In this document: positions 41,139 to 53,706 of the stretch, one piece after another | How the letters are laid out: every line of letters starts with the position of its first letter | How positions within the stretch are numbered: the stretch's first letter is position 1 | Assembly (NCBI GenBank): GCA_021229015.1 | Contig: CM037787.1 | Coordinates: 41,038,629-41,102,628 of the forward strand | DNA: 64,000 bases | Direction: 5' to 3' | Origin: Solen grandis | Lineage: Eukaryota; Mollusca; Bivalvia; Adapedonta; Solenidae | Program-made: the position numbers and the translations under genes | The notes under the pieces: model-generated | The model's input: the letters and a program-made list of their open reading frames with translations, nothing else | Told to the model about the DNA's origin: nothing | The model's database searches: none

Positions 41139-44100
41139 TTATTTCAATTCATGATCACAAGTCTGATGTTGCTTGGAATATTTCCGTCTGTAGATCAAGA
41201 TGTTTCCAATACCCATGGTAATTCCACTCAGTAACAGACCCGAGCTCCCCATGTAGAACGCCGTCCAGTAATTGCCAAACATGTCCTTCATGGCTCCTGT
41301 AATAAAAAACCTAAGGTAATCCATTCATCATTACATAGTAATAATGGTCATTCAAATGCTTAAAAAGAATTCAGTGTATGCAAGCATCTGTTGCTTTGGA
41401 GTTAAAGGCTCTTTTGCTCAAAGTCTATAAAGTATTGCATTTACTATAAAGTTTCCATGATCACTTGATGGAATATGATCATTATTTACTGATGGATTAT
41501 CAAAATACATTGGCTTACAATTAGTGTACATCACAACAGCCATATAATCTTCCGCATACCTAATAACTTAAATTCCATAATCATGCCAGTTTTGAGTACA
41601 TGTAAGTATTAAAATCAAATGCATGTAGCTATTGAACCATATGAAACATTTACCGGAAATGGGCATAACAATTTTGTGTGTAGGGATGTGGTGCAATTAA
41701 TGCATTTGTAACTTAAACCAGTAAAACAGATCTCGAAAATGAATTAAGAACCAGTATAACACTATACAATTACACCACTATCAGCCTTAAAATATATGTA
41801 TAAATATTTCAAGTATTTACACATATAATCGGTTACGGTCAAGCGCTTGCATAAATCTATTTCCGAAAAGTTTCACAATTTTATCAAAATTTGACACACT
41901 ACATTTCGTCATTGAGAAAAGGGTTATGACCAACTTAGTTTTGTATACAAGCGATGCAGATGCTAAAATTAATAGAAGATTAGCGCAAAATGAATTGAAA
42001 TTGACTTTTATCACAAAAACTAAATATGTTGTTGCAACACTTGTGTCCCCGACTGCAATACATATTTTAACACATTTTCTCAGTCCAAGGGCCATCATTC
42101 CGTATATTGCAAAATACAGCAAAATATAAACTCGACCCGATGCTTATTGTTTATACTCGTAACTATACATGTTTTCCAAAACAGCTCAATATATCCAAAA
42201 ATATTAACAGAACTGGCAGGGAAATTTCAAGTATAAAGAATTTCTATTAAGTCCAAGGGCCACAATTATGTCAAAAATATACCAAAGTCAGTGAAATGCA
42301 AAATCGATTTGCTACTCATGGTACACAAACATACTAACAAAAAGCTCAGTATTCTACTAGCATGTACACAGGAAATGTCCGGTAAACTGGTGTACTTTGG
42401 AAAGATGTACAATCGTAAAACAACATGCTTCGGCCACTAACTGTCGAGGATATTTAAAAGAAAAAGCTAGCGAAAATATTAGTACCTCCAATTGTGTGAA
42501 AAACGAACTGGCTGAGTCCGTTTCCAAAGTTTACGAATCCAAGAGCGCTTGAAAACTGTTCTACACCGTATATCTCAACAAGTGCAATAGCAGATTCAGC
42601 AATGTACGTCCCGGACGCCATTCCGTAAAGAGCACCCAAAACTGCAAACTGCCAAAAGACTTCGCAAGAAGGCATGATAACGGTGACAATGCCTGTGATG
42701 AATATAACTACAGTGTACACGTACAGTCTGTAAGGTTTCACTCTCTCGTGGTCCATCACTGCTGATAAGCCAATCCTGCTGACGCTGTCCACACCTCCGA
42801 TGACGGAGATCAGGTACGAACTTTGCAAAGAACTCAATCCTTTTTCTGTTGCAAGGGCCGGTAGGAAACCGTATACAATACTGAATGATATGAAGAAAAG
42901 GAAGGACTGAATGCAAAAACAAGCAAATACTGCATCCTTAAGTAAAGAAAAGTTAATTATCTTACTTTTCTTTCCCTCGGGTTTTGATATCCACTGAGAC
43001 AAGTTTCTTCTCTTAAGACGTTTCCCTTGAAAATCATTTGATTTCAAGTCTCCACCAATAACTTTTTCAATGATGGCAATTGGTTCAACCCTTGGTTTAG
43101 ATTTGGCAGATAAAGCAAGGTGTAGGTCGAATGGACGGAGAAGAATACCACTAAGCAGAAAATGACTGGCAACTCCCGCAAGCATCATGAAGGTACTAAC
43201 AAAACCAAATGTCTCGAACATGATCTCGATAAACGGAGGGAATACAACTGCACCCGCGCTGGCACCAAAAGTGGAAAGTCCAACAGCTAAGCCTCGTCTT
43301 TTGTCAAAGAAATGGTTGACGCTGATCAGAGGCGGCAAGATCGTCATGGACATCCCAAGACCTGGTCAAAACATATAAATGTCATAGCTTTAATGTTCTT
43401 GATCGAAGAAAAAGATGTAAAAGTCTGCACAGGGACCTATTACACTAAATTTCGAACAAATGTCACCTTAGTCGTAAGAATGTTTTCCTGCATAGTAACT
43501 CTATTTTTCATAAAAGACAGATGACTTAATCTATTACATTACGCAAACTAACAAACGTTGAATTAGGACATCAGTGAAATTTTTCACATGTGGAGAATTT
43601 TCGTACAAAGTTTTTTGTTGTTTTTTTTAAGTTGGGTTAATCGGGGTTTATTTTCTTAGCAAAATGAGACGCCATTTTAACGTCATATTTGGATGTGACA
43701 GATCCAAATTTAATTTTCTAAGAAGAGCTTAATTCGAGGATCAGCAATCATTGATTGAACTGACGTGGATTCGTGCTGATGTCTTATATTTGTCGAGAAA
43801 AAAGAAGACAAGGAGAAAGAGTGAACCTGCAATCACGCCGTACGTGATGTACATCAAGTTGAGATCGGTCATGAAGCCGGACAACAGCATACCAACTGTA
43901 CACGGGATGGCGCCCAGCACAACTACCAGACGACACGAAAACTGGTTACACATGGCCGTCGTCAGGGGCGCTGAAAAGTTAGCTTTTGATATCTTTCATT
44001 GATTATAGTTAAGTGCTTTGAATCTGATTCAGTTTAAGAATAATATCACAACGATACATTAGTTATGGCGTGTGGAGTGTTGCAAAATTGTATAAAAATT

Positions 44101-47056
44101 ATTTGCTCAATAAAATATATTTATGTTCTAAAAATATTTATGATATATTTATTATTATGAACGATGCTTGTTTGAAAGTCATAGATGCGGTAGCACTGCT
44201 TAGTACAGCTATCAACTGAACGTATGAATATATCACAAACACTATTTTATAAATCCATTGTCCAACAAGAACTAGTTTGTTTGCTTATGCCAGCTAGTAT
44301 ATCGGTCATTTTGGAACTTCTGTTTACAAGGATCATCCCTGACAGTATTTCAATCGGTCAGATGCGCTATATATCCTAAAACGTTGGAGATCAGTTCTGT
44401 ATCTATCCTTAAGCAACGGAGTTATAACTACCAGTACCATGTCATGAATTTACAATGACGCGACCGGGGATCGAACTTCCGACTTCCTGGTTACAAATTC
44501 ATCAGTGAGTATGCGACTGCAGCGTTACTGTCATATCAGATAATTGTTTTAAAGTGCAATTGTTAAATGTCAAAGAAAAAGCATTTGATATATTCTCATT
44601 TTTAATGGTTCGTATTTTATAATCGATGGATTGTAAAGGTCGTAAATGATATATATCATGATATGTCTTCATGATTATGAATGTTTTGACGATGTTTTTA
44701 TTGTCAAAAATTTAGTTAATTTTCCTCTGTACAGTCTTGTAAAAATCTTGTTTACTCAAATTTTCAATGTGGATTGTCATGTCTCATTTATGTTAGGGTT
44801 AATTTAATGTTTATTTTTGTTTTGTTGTTGTGTGTTTTTTTTCGTTGTGCTTTTGTGTGTTTGTTGATGTTGTTGTTATTCTATGATATCTGTGTGTAAA
44901 CAATGTATTGTTCCTACTTCATTGGTAATTGTTTGTATTAAACACCTACATGCGATTCAAAGGGTCCAGTATAAATCTATACACCACATAATAACAAGTG
45001 CTTTTAGCCTATTGGTGTTAAATAGGACTGCATAGAGTCTAGTAATATTCTAAACTTGTTTTTAAAATTATATCATAATGCAATATTTATTATATTAGAT
45101 TGTGATGTTATTATAAAATTCATTTACATGCAATAAAATTGTCATTTTAATAGGTTCAAATAGGAACTCTTTATACACAGGTTATGATAACGAGGCTCTC
45201 GCTTTACATCAAGTGTGAGTAAACTTTAGACAATTTTCAAATATGTTCGCAATACTCGATAAAATCGCTGATTTAAACTGGCCAATCGGTGACTGAGGGA
45301 AACTTGAGCGTATGTTTTATTTGAATTATTTCAAACCGGCAATGTAGATTAGGTGTTTCGGGAAGTGCTCGCTAATTTACGTAGGTTTTCGTCTCATTTC
45401 GGAGTGAAATAGGATCGTAAGTGATAGATTCTATCAATAGCAACTGGAAATTAAGATTTAGCTTTTATCTTGCAATAAGCGTATTGGTAAATCCGTTGAC
45501 AGAGATTAGTTTAAACTTATTTATTTTACATCGATTGGGAAACAACTTATACCAATATTTGGATCTGTAATCGGGAACGTTACCTCTGGATTACACGAGA
45601 GATTGACAGAGATCAGTTCTACAATAATTCATAAATTTTCCTCTTGACTTAGATTTGAGACAGTGTTTTTGTTATTTGTGTGTTGTTGTTACTAATATTA
45701 CTCCAGCTGGCTTGCGTAGGTCGGGGTTCTCACCGGGTACTCTGTGTTCTCGGGATTCTTCCTCACTGTAATTAGCTGGACGTCGTATATGATTGAATAC
45801 TATCGCTGCGACGGTTAACCCCAATACAACAACAACTAATTCTACAAACAGGCTTATATTTCGCAAAGTATCTCCAATATGAGATTTAGATTTTATTTTG
45901 AAATAAGCGTATTGGTTAGAACGTTACGTATGGGTTTCAAAACCGTCTTGAAATTGGCAACTCCAAACTCTCAGATTATGTTTCAAAACGACTAATAAGA
46001 ACTGTATACATTCGTGAGCTGTTTCACCACAAGGTTGAAGATGCTGAAGATGATATTCCGAAATGAAACCTAATTTCGAGTTAAGGAAAATTTCATTTGA
46101 GTTGTTTCGTGGAATAAAAATGCTCAAATACACAGCTCACCAAACAGATGGCGAAACCAAACAAACAGTGCTATCACCCAGGCGGTGGCTGCTGCAGACT
46201 GCTTGAACGTTTTCAGAAACTGGAGGAACATTATCCCATTAGACTTGTCCAGTCCCCCTGTAAATGGAATCAAATTATTTTATTTTGAATCATAAGTCGA
46301 CTTATTACTGTTTCATTTATTTAGAATATGTGTTTGAAATTCGCTATCATTTCTGTAGTTTTTATTGTTCTGACAACTTACGTTAAGTGGTAAACAATAG
46401 ATTACATTTTCTTTAATTATCAGGTTGTGTGATTTCCTCTTAGATATCACCTAAAAATAAGTTTACTGTATAAAAGCTTAGGCTCGTGCCGCAAGAAAAA
46501 TATTATTAGGTAAATCATATTCCTTTTAACGTCGATTGGATAGTACATTTTTACAACTCACACAAACAATTATCAACGATTTTGGTTGGACCAGTACTTT
46601 GTGCCTCGGAAGGACATTTTACAAACTTTCGCAGTTGTTATCACCACCACTTTAACACGACATATTTCACAACTTATCTAAAATATAATACTTAATTTAG
46701 ATCACAAAATATAATTATAGCCCCTGCAAATGATTCGTGTATGCTTTAATGGAAATGCTCGTAAAACACTATCATTATATTTTAACTATTTCTTTACCTA
46801 CAATGATGTTTGCAAGAAAAGCGCTAAACACCACTGCCCAGCCCCAGCCGCGATCTAAAGCCCCGGCATTGTCGTCATCTGCTTCAATACTGGTTTCATT
46901 ATCAGCATCACGGACCTTGTCAAATGAATGATTTCCTCCATATTTTGTGATTTGATCGTCTCTTGAAAGCTTCTGAATAGCTGGATCCACCGGTTTCTGT
47001 TCTGCACTGTCTATACGTCCGGTCATATTTGACGAAGTAATGCCGCAACTCGTCAT
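41139..47056 (-). CDS. Monocarboxylate transporter-like protein A (SLC16), complete, 517 aa
   Basis: Five coding exons: 47056-46798, 46257-46141, 43970-43827, 43361-42486 and 41296-41139. All introns are phase 1 with GT/AG borders, from ATG to TAA. It is a major facilitator with 12 predicted membrane spans and a large loop rich in Lys/Arg in mid-protein (about residues 255-310). The family signature is DRGWGWAVVFSAF before TM1, where the usual DGGWGW has Arg for the first Gly. Others are the HFFDKRRGLAVGLSTFGASA motif (about 190-210) and Asp365 with Arg369 in TM8, which match the Asp/Arg pair needed for proton-coupled transport in MCT1. Lys91 lies where MCT1 has its essential Lys38. It probably carries monocarboxylates or related solutes at the plasma membrane, and the substrate cannot be read from sequence. 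Its tandem paralog lies at 53.7-59.4 kb. Confidence 0.93.
44440..44530 (-). mobile_element. SINE head remnant
   Basis: The minus strand has GTTCGATCCCCGGTCGCG, a B-box-like site, with a diverged tRNA-like segment. It is in intron 2 of transporter A. Confidence 0.4.
45250..45500. repeat. Old repeat pair flanking transporter A exons 1-2
   Basis: AATACTCGATAAAATCGCTG, GGCCAATCGGTGACTGAGGG and CGTAGGTTTTCGTCTCATTT here correspond to AATACTCGGTATAATTCGCT, GACCAATCAGTGCCTGGGG and CGTAGGTTTTCTTCTAAT at about 47250-47430. It is an ancient dispersed repeat present once in intron 2 and once upstream of the start codon. Confidence 0.6.
45700..45840 (+). mobile_element. Diverged SINE fragment, family 1
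   Basis: CCAGCTGGCTTGCGTAGGTC through AGCTGGACGTCGTATATGAT to a CAATACAACAACAAC tail, with several single-base deletions. It is in intron 2 of transporter A. Confidence 0.75.
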
Positions 47057-47249
47057 GTTTGTTGCTTAAGTTTTGAGTTGTCAGCAAAAATCAGAAACAC
47101 AGAATAACATTAACATGATGAACACAAACCATCTATATTTGGCTCTATGTAAATATGAGCTCTGTATGTAGGTGTCATGTAGACATAATGTAATTCTTTA
47201 GAGAGAGGATGGTTTTATTCTCCCTTTCAATAATCCATTTAATCAGGGC

Positions 47250-47430
47250 TTCGGCAATACTCGGTATAATTCGCTTATTCAAATTGACCAATCAGTGCCT
47301 GGGGAAAAGTTTCGTATTTTTATTTCCTAATAAACAATGAATGGAATTATACACAAACAGATAGATAAGTTGTTCGGGTGATTGCCCCTTGATTTTCGTA
47401 GGTTTTCTTCTAATATCGAAGTGAAATGGT
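47250..47430. repeat. Second copy of the old repeat, upstream of transporter A
   Basis: It is related to 45250-45500 (see there) and lies about 200 bp upstream of the transporter A start codon on the minus strand. Confidence 0.55.
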
Positions 47431-50400
47431 CTAAAATTATTGCTCTTCTTTCTCAGTGAATGATTTGTATCATTATTACGTTCATAAAAAGAAACTGAAA
47501 AAAAGATATATGTTAATAGGAAAATTTAGTTCATAGAAGAAAATCTATCCCGTACACCCTGAGCTCATTAAGTTTGTTTCTGTTGTTGGGGTTGCTGATG
47601 AGATTGAAAACCAATAGGTATCATATAATTATAAAATTGTTAAATCCTTGATACATGTTTATGTGAAAACTAGAATTCCAACAACAATGCTTATCGCTAA
47701 GTAATACTTAAATACTAGTACTAAAATTAGATAGTGATGAAGCCCGACATAACCGTTTTAGGAAGTATTCAAGTGAATGACTGTGTACATATAAATGATT
47801 ATGTTGATACATTTTTATTTGAGAACAAGGATGCTAAATTCGCCCAAAAGTTTTTAAGGTTTACGCAGCCTAATACCCATCAATTCCATCAAAGCCATGC
47901 ATATAAATTTGCAATATAAGTTTTACAAAATGTTAAACAGTGGAAATCTTAGGGGCAAATTGACATGTTATGGCATGTGACAGAATTTTCATCATTACCT
48001 TCCCTTGATTATTTTTAAGAGTTAAATCCCGTGAAAGTAAACTAAACTAAAAAGTAACTTACTCCATTTGGCTACGGTTAACTTGCCATACAGATTATCT
48101 TCCCCAAAAGTAATAAAACTTGAAACAATTCTCGGTGAAACATTTTGTTTTTGGATGTCTTCAAAGTGACGAAGTTTCATATAAAATATTACCATCCATT
48201 GACAAGATATAAGTATGCTTGATGTAGTTCGAACCTTAACACATATTTTTGTACATTAAAGAAGAAGGATCAGAAAATGTAAATGGAAAAAAGTGCGTTT
48301 TTCATAGCTAAATTAGCTTTTTTATACTTTCTAAATGAGTAACTTTTTATATTTCGAAAAATACTTACCACTTTTAATCCGTGAGGAATTACAAAATACT
48401 GATACAACACTTCTCATTCATTTCACTACATGGTAACAGAACGCATGAACATCCTCTTAGGTCTTATCCTAAAGACAGTATAAAGAAAACCTGGTAGGCC
48501 TACGCCATTATGAATTAAACTCGTGTGCACTGCATGCGAAGCTTTGTCGCTCACCTGAGCCGGTTTTACTAAAAATCTTCAGCATTACACCTGCGATCTT
48601 TTTTGTATAACCTGCTGCAAGCAGAGGTGACTCATAAGGATCACTTCTACGTCGTCTGTCTGTACGTGTTTCACGCTTCTTTCAGCAGACGACACATGTC
48701 GTATGTCGAAATAGCGAATTTTAACACACCATAAAACGACAAAATTCAGACGTAAAATCCCACGACCTATAGAGGACCTATCGATCGGCCGTGAGTATTC
48801 GACGATAGTTGTATACGATGCATTGAAATGGATTATCTGCCTTTACCTTATTATTTCGGCAATCAGAAATTAACTGCCCTTAACTTATTATTTCGGCAAT
48901 CGGAAATTCGTATACACAATATAGAACACATCTTAATTTAGCGAAACGGACTTCTGGTGTTGTTTTCACTTATGTAAAAAGAAAAAACATGTTTACCTCA
49001 TATACTAAAGGGCATATTTTCTAGAAGCAAATTCTAGTATTTACCTATATATGCATTTTCATCAAAACTGGAGGGATGAAAAGACAAAACACCTTCTATA
49101 CAAATCCTTTTTTTTTTAAAATAAATTCTCTCAATTCTTAAATAAACTTATAATGTTTGCGAAAAATCAGTCTCTTGCATTAACAAATGTAATCTATTTT
49201 GATTTTGTATTTTCAAATAAGCGTTTCTAACATATAACGTGATATACAACCACAACCCCTCAGCACACACCCATTCCACAATTACTTTATCTAACATCAA
49301 CAATTTTAATAGAGGAGTAAAATTGGTAACAGTAAGAAATCTATGAATGATTATCAAAGGAAAACAACAGGGAGTAGAATTTATATATGAATTTTTGTTA
49401 TATATAATATGATAAAGGTGATCAATGTCATCCTCCAGCTGCTCTTGGTGACGTCGGTATCATGTTTAAATTTTTATACTCGTATATAAAAAATAATAAT
49501 GTCAAGCACGATTCTTCCTCATTTACACACAAAAAAGCGCATCTCAACTCCCTTCTCTACAGTGAGATTTATTTCCGAAAGCATACATCTTAAAATGAAC
49601 GAAATGAATATTATCCATTTAAACTTAAATTCTGTTGTTTGAACGAGACATGTAATGGTGTTTTATACGTGTAGAGCGTGCTTCGCGTGTTTGGAATGCA
49701 ATTAACACAAGATCCACGTGACTGACAATTAAAAGTTAGGAATCTATTATGACACCAGTCTGTGTGTACTGGCGCTCCTCTGTACTTCTTCTTTGTGATC
49801 ACGTAAGACATGTAGTACGTTTTACGCATGATACATGCTAACTGACATCTTGTCATGTACATTAAGTGTACGATCAGCAAGTTAGATATGAAATGTGACT
49901 TCCATAAGGGCATTGCTCCCTTTTAAAGTTAATTACCTTATTTATGTAAAAATAAAATGACAAAGACGTGAAATATAGATACAAGTAGTAGATAGAAGTA
50001 ACATTTGTCAGAAACACTTTAAGATTATAACACCATGACATTTTGAATGCCCTTTGAAGTTTCTTACAGGCTCGTTTTATTTCAAATGTTGTTATTGTTG
50101 CGATAATTATTGCTGTTATTTTTTTTTATTAATTGTTGTATAATCAATATTATTATATTTTTCATTGTTGATCTTATTATCATTATTAAAATTATTTATA
50201 ATACTATTGCTATAGTTATTAATATTTGTACTATTATTATAAGAGCAATTATTATTATTATCATTATTATTATGGCATTTATAGTTATCATTACACTTAT
50301 TATTTTTTTTATTATTATCGTTATATTTAGTGTTGCTTTTGTATTACCATTGTTGTCGTAATGTCTATGATTTTTGTTGTAATCATAATTATTGGTGTTA

Positions 50401-51640
50401 TAATTATCATTGTAATCAACATCATATTGTTGTTGTCGATATGGATTGAATCATTTTACTTTCGAGTTGATTCTACGCGAATTCAATTCTTTGTTATTGC
50501 TTTGTTATGTCATTCGACTGAATATTTACAGTAACGTTTGGAATGGACGAGCATGCGTGTATATGTGTGCGTATGTTTGTAAGGGGCAATTCCAACACAA
50601 CAACAACAGTTGTCAGGGATGCCCCATGAATACTTGACTTCTTGGTGATGACATATTTTAATGTTGCGATGCTTATCAAATTTAGCACACAGTTTAAAAT
50701 TAAGAAATACAATAAATTCTATCTCGGGTGGGGGGGTTCATTTTGCCAGACGATAACAATATCACTTGGAACAAGGTATTTAGGTCCTAAAAATGACGTC
50801 CTGGCGGATATACGTTATTGACGTCATGACAACAACGTCTAATCTACAATGAATGCGGTCTTTGCAAGACGTATATATCTATCTCATTAAATGTAATTAC
50901 TTTAACACATAATAATTAATTCAAATTTCATTCATATACAGAACACTCGAAAGAGATGTTGACAGTATCAGAAGATAGATAGATAGATATCAATGAATGC
51001 ATTTTAACAAGGTTGATTTTGAATGAATATTTAAACTGAAATTCTTATATAACTACATTGTAAATATCTTTATTCTGTCATGTTGTTACATTATATCAGC
51101 GTTTGTATTAGTTCAAACTGCTCAACCATTTCTTTATATTTCTTCCTAATTCCTAATTCTGAAATATGACGATTACTTTTACTTAGTTATCATTATTAAA
51201 GGTTCAGAAATATTTATTTATTAAGTTAGTTTAATTGGGAAATATTTATTTATGTATTTATTTATTTATTTATTTGTGTGTTTGTCTTTTACATATACTA
51301 TGACATAGACCATTTAACTGTTGTATTATTATGAACGCATTTAAAAGAAATCGCATCAGCAATTTAGTTTGAAATGTAATAATGGTGTATAAAATACACT
51401 ACAATGGCTCGTATATAAAAAAAAACTGACTTCAACATAAATCGTTTCATTTTTCTATTCATTTATTTATTTATTTATTGGTTTTAATTAGTTATCCATC
51501 CATTCATTTATCTGAAACAAAATCTGAATTATTCACCATAACTATTTAAATAGGTTTCCGCCCAAGTGAGGATTTTAATGTATTTATTCAAAGAGTGAAA
51601 AATAATTATATAATTTACCGGTGCATCATTTTGATTTTCA
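47431..51640. other. Intergenic region between transporter A and the acidic-protein gene
   Basis: Mostly unique AT-rich DNA. An E1-type tail in reverse orientation (GTCGCTCACCTGAG at about 48546) and a degenerate head-like hairpin to about 48700 mark an old element. A duplicated CTTATTATTTCGGCAATC block lies at 48846-48905. An ATT/TTA-rich low-complexity stretch covers 50100-50420 and a TTTA simple repeat lies near 51240-51275. No gene was recognised. Confidence 0.5.
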
Positions 51641-51649
51641 GGCTGAAGA

Positions 51650-52456
51650 ATGGCATGTTACAAGAAAACAAACCCCAATGCTTTGATTTTCCGAGATGAA
51701 TTCGAAAATGACATCAGAGCTACGGGAAATGGCAAGAAAAAAAGTCAATGTTCTATAGACTTCGCTGATAACGATGAAGATTTGCTGAGCGACATAGATT
51801 ACCCACAGTACGAATATCCAGAACACGATGAGTATGATGATGTATTTGAGCCAATAGACAAGTTTGTCCGTGAATTTCTTCAAACAGATGATGATAAGAA
51901 TAACTTCACAAAAGTCCTCACACCATTCAGTGATGAATGCTCATCTAGTAGTTCACGTTCTGACATCAGCGGATACTCTGAATCTAGTATAAATAGTGAT
52001 GACTTTGAAGAGAATGAAAAGACAAAAGACAAACACACTGATGACCCGGTTCATGGTTTTTCAGTATCAAAAACCTACAAGAACTCTGTCACTAGGGCCC
52101 ATAGTCTTGAATTTATTATGGACGAAGACCACGCTGACGATACCGACCATGAAAAGTTCAGCATCAACAGCTTTGACTATTTCCAACACAATGGCTTTTC
52201 TGACGTATTTAGTTGTAGCAACAGAGACTTTGTAAACTCTAGAGACGATATTCTTTTCTGTGACCAAGGTCATGTTATTTACAAAGTGAGAAAGAAACTA
52301 GAGGAGTTGGTCGCCAGAGGGATGGACGGAGAATACAGTAGGTTTCTGGAAACTCCAATGTCAGTGGAGTGTGGCTTTGATGATGACGATGAATGGTCTG
52401 ATGATGTAGATGACGATTGTAACAATATCATTGATGTGTTTGCAAGAGGCGGCTAG
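51650..52456 (+). CDS. Acidic, serine-rich protein of unknown function, 268 aa
   Basis: It is one coding exon. An acceptor (TTGATTTTCAG) ends at 51641, eight bases before an ATG in good context (GAAGAATGG), and a donor (GGAAG|GTAAG) lies nine bases after the TAG stop, with a matching acceptor at 52927. The whole coding region is thus flanked by untranslated exons. The protein has Asp/Glu runs around 40-64 and 244-257 (DDDDEWSDDVDDD), a serine patch at 97-103 (SSSSSSR) and a basic KKK at 29-31. It also has a more ordered C-terminal part (FCDQGHVIYKVRKKLEELVA, about 203-222). There is no signal peptide or membrane span. I recognise no family. It lies on the opposite strand between the two transporter paralogs. 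It could be a lineage-specific nuclear or cytoplasmic protein, and I infer no function. Confidence 0.6.
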   Translation: MACYKKTNPNALIFRDEFENDIRATGNGKKKSQCSIDFADNDEDLLSDIDYPQYEYPEHDEYDDVFEPIDKFVREFLQTDDDKNNFTKVLTPFSDECSSSSSRSDISGYSESSINSDDFEENEKTKDKHTDDPVHGFSVSKTYKNSVTRAHSLEFIMDEDHADDTDHEKFSINSFDYFQHNGFSDVFSCSNRDFVNSRDDILFCDQGHVIYKVRKKLEELVARGMDGEYSRFLETPMSVECGFDDDDEWSDDVDDDCNNIIDVFARGG

Positions 52457-52465
52457 ATTTGGAAG

Positions 52466-52927
52466 GTAAGATCATTGATGCATAAGAACCTATTTTATTT
52501 TCTTGATTACTCATATGCCTTTGTAATAACAATGAAAAATAAATTTAAAAAACAACAACATAAAACTATACACATTGACATTTTTTATACCGACACCGCG
52601 AAATTTTATCATTGCCAAAGACAGTTGAAATCCTAAACCATGGATCCACGTTACCGTTTCAGTTATTTTGCCACAAAAATATTTTTTTCCTTTCATTTCT
52701 CTCCTAAATTGCTATGTGATTTGAATTGAATACCTTATCTACCTACTTTAATAAATTTAAAAAGTTAAAAAAAATCTTACTATTGATTTGAAATAGCTTG
52801 TGTATATCCCTCATGATACTAAGGGTATAATAAAATGTTATTTACAGTTTTTTATTATAAACATTTGTTATTGATTTATATCACATCCTTATGTAGGAGG
52901 AGTAAAGTTTATTTTCTCTATTTTCAG
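52466..52927 (+). other. Intron in the 3' untranslated region of the acidic-protein gene
   Basis: It has GTAAG at the left border and TTTTCAG at the right. The stop codon is only about 10 bp from the splice junction, so the transcript should not be a target of junction-dependent decay. An ATTAAA at about 52988 is a possible poly(A) signal. Confidence 0.5.
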
Positions 52928-53139
52928 GTTTGACGGCAAATTCAGTTGGGCTCATATGTTTTGTTTTGTATACAATTTTTAATACGATTAAAATTATGTT
53001 TGTAACGTATAATTTCTAAAAAAAAAGAAAAAAAACAAAAAAAAACATGAATTTTAACAACCTTATCTCATTTTTTCTTTCCTTTCATTTATTTTTTAAT
53101 AATATAAACATACTAGTGAATGATAAGGCACACACATAC

Positions 53140-53325
53140 ACATACAAACACACACACGAGAGAGAGATAGAGAGAGTTTTGTGATTTTGAAAATAGCTTA
53201 TTTCAAAAGCTCGAATGCTTTATAACTTATAATCTTTTATTCGAAATTGATGCAGTTTCTTCCGAGTTTTGCTTATATACAGTGGAATCACAGCAATCCC
53301 TCTCTCTCTCTCTCTCTCTCTCAAA
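53140..53325. repeat. CA, GA and CT microsatellites
   Basis: A (CA)n/(GA)n cluster at about 53132-53177 and (CT)n at about 53298-53322 lie between the convergent 3' ends of two genes. Confidence 0.85.
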
Positions 53326-53380
53326 ATAATTATTTTCCAGTGTTTTTGTTCCAGAGACATGGCACTGCATCTCTTAAACC

Positions 53381-53386
53381 TTTATT
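53381..53386 (-). promoter_or_regulatory. Candidate poly(A) signal for the 53-59 kb transporter
   Basis: AATAAA on the minus strand lies about 320 bp after the stop codon. Confidence 0.4.
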
Positions 53387-53559
53387 CACATGTGTACAAA
53401 AGGCCGAAACAGAATGACCAGCAAATATATTGCATTTTTAGGACAGTTCTGTACAAAATGAATGACTATAGGTAGAGATTTGTCCAATTCCTTAAGAAAT
53501 AGTGCAGAAATCAATAGTTTCAGAATACATTTTACGCCGATTGAAAAACAAGTTCTTAC

Positions 53560-53670
53560 ATCCTTGTCGGAGCCAGTACTTTGTGCCTGGATAGGCCGTG
53601 AACAATCCTGTCCCTTAACAGGGTTCGAACTCACAACCTTTGGATCCGCAGTTACGTACGTTCCTACAGG
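53560..53670 (-). mobile_element. tRNA-like SINE remnant
   Basis: The minus strand has GTGAGTTCGAACCCTGTTAA, a good B-box, with a diverged tRNA-like segment before it. It lies just past the stop codon of transporter B. Confidence 0.4.
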
Positions 53671-53706
53671 ACCTTAAGCCTCTCTAAAGTATAGGGAAGA
53701 AATATG

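Noticed and set aside
41926..42129. Open frames on both strands between transporter A exons 4 and 5
   Set aside because: They lie wholly in intron 4 and show no homology to transporter segments.
50110..50361. Ile-rich open frame resembling a membrane protein
   Set aside because: It is low-complexity ATT/TTA repeat. The hydrophobicity is a composition effect.
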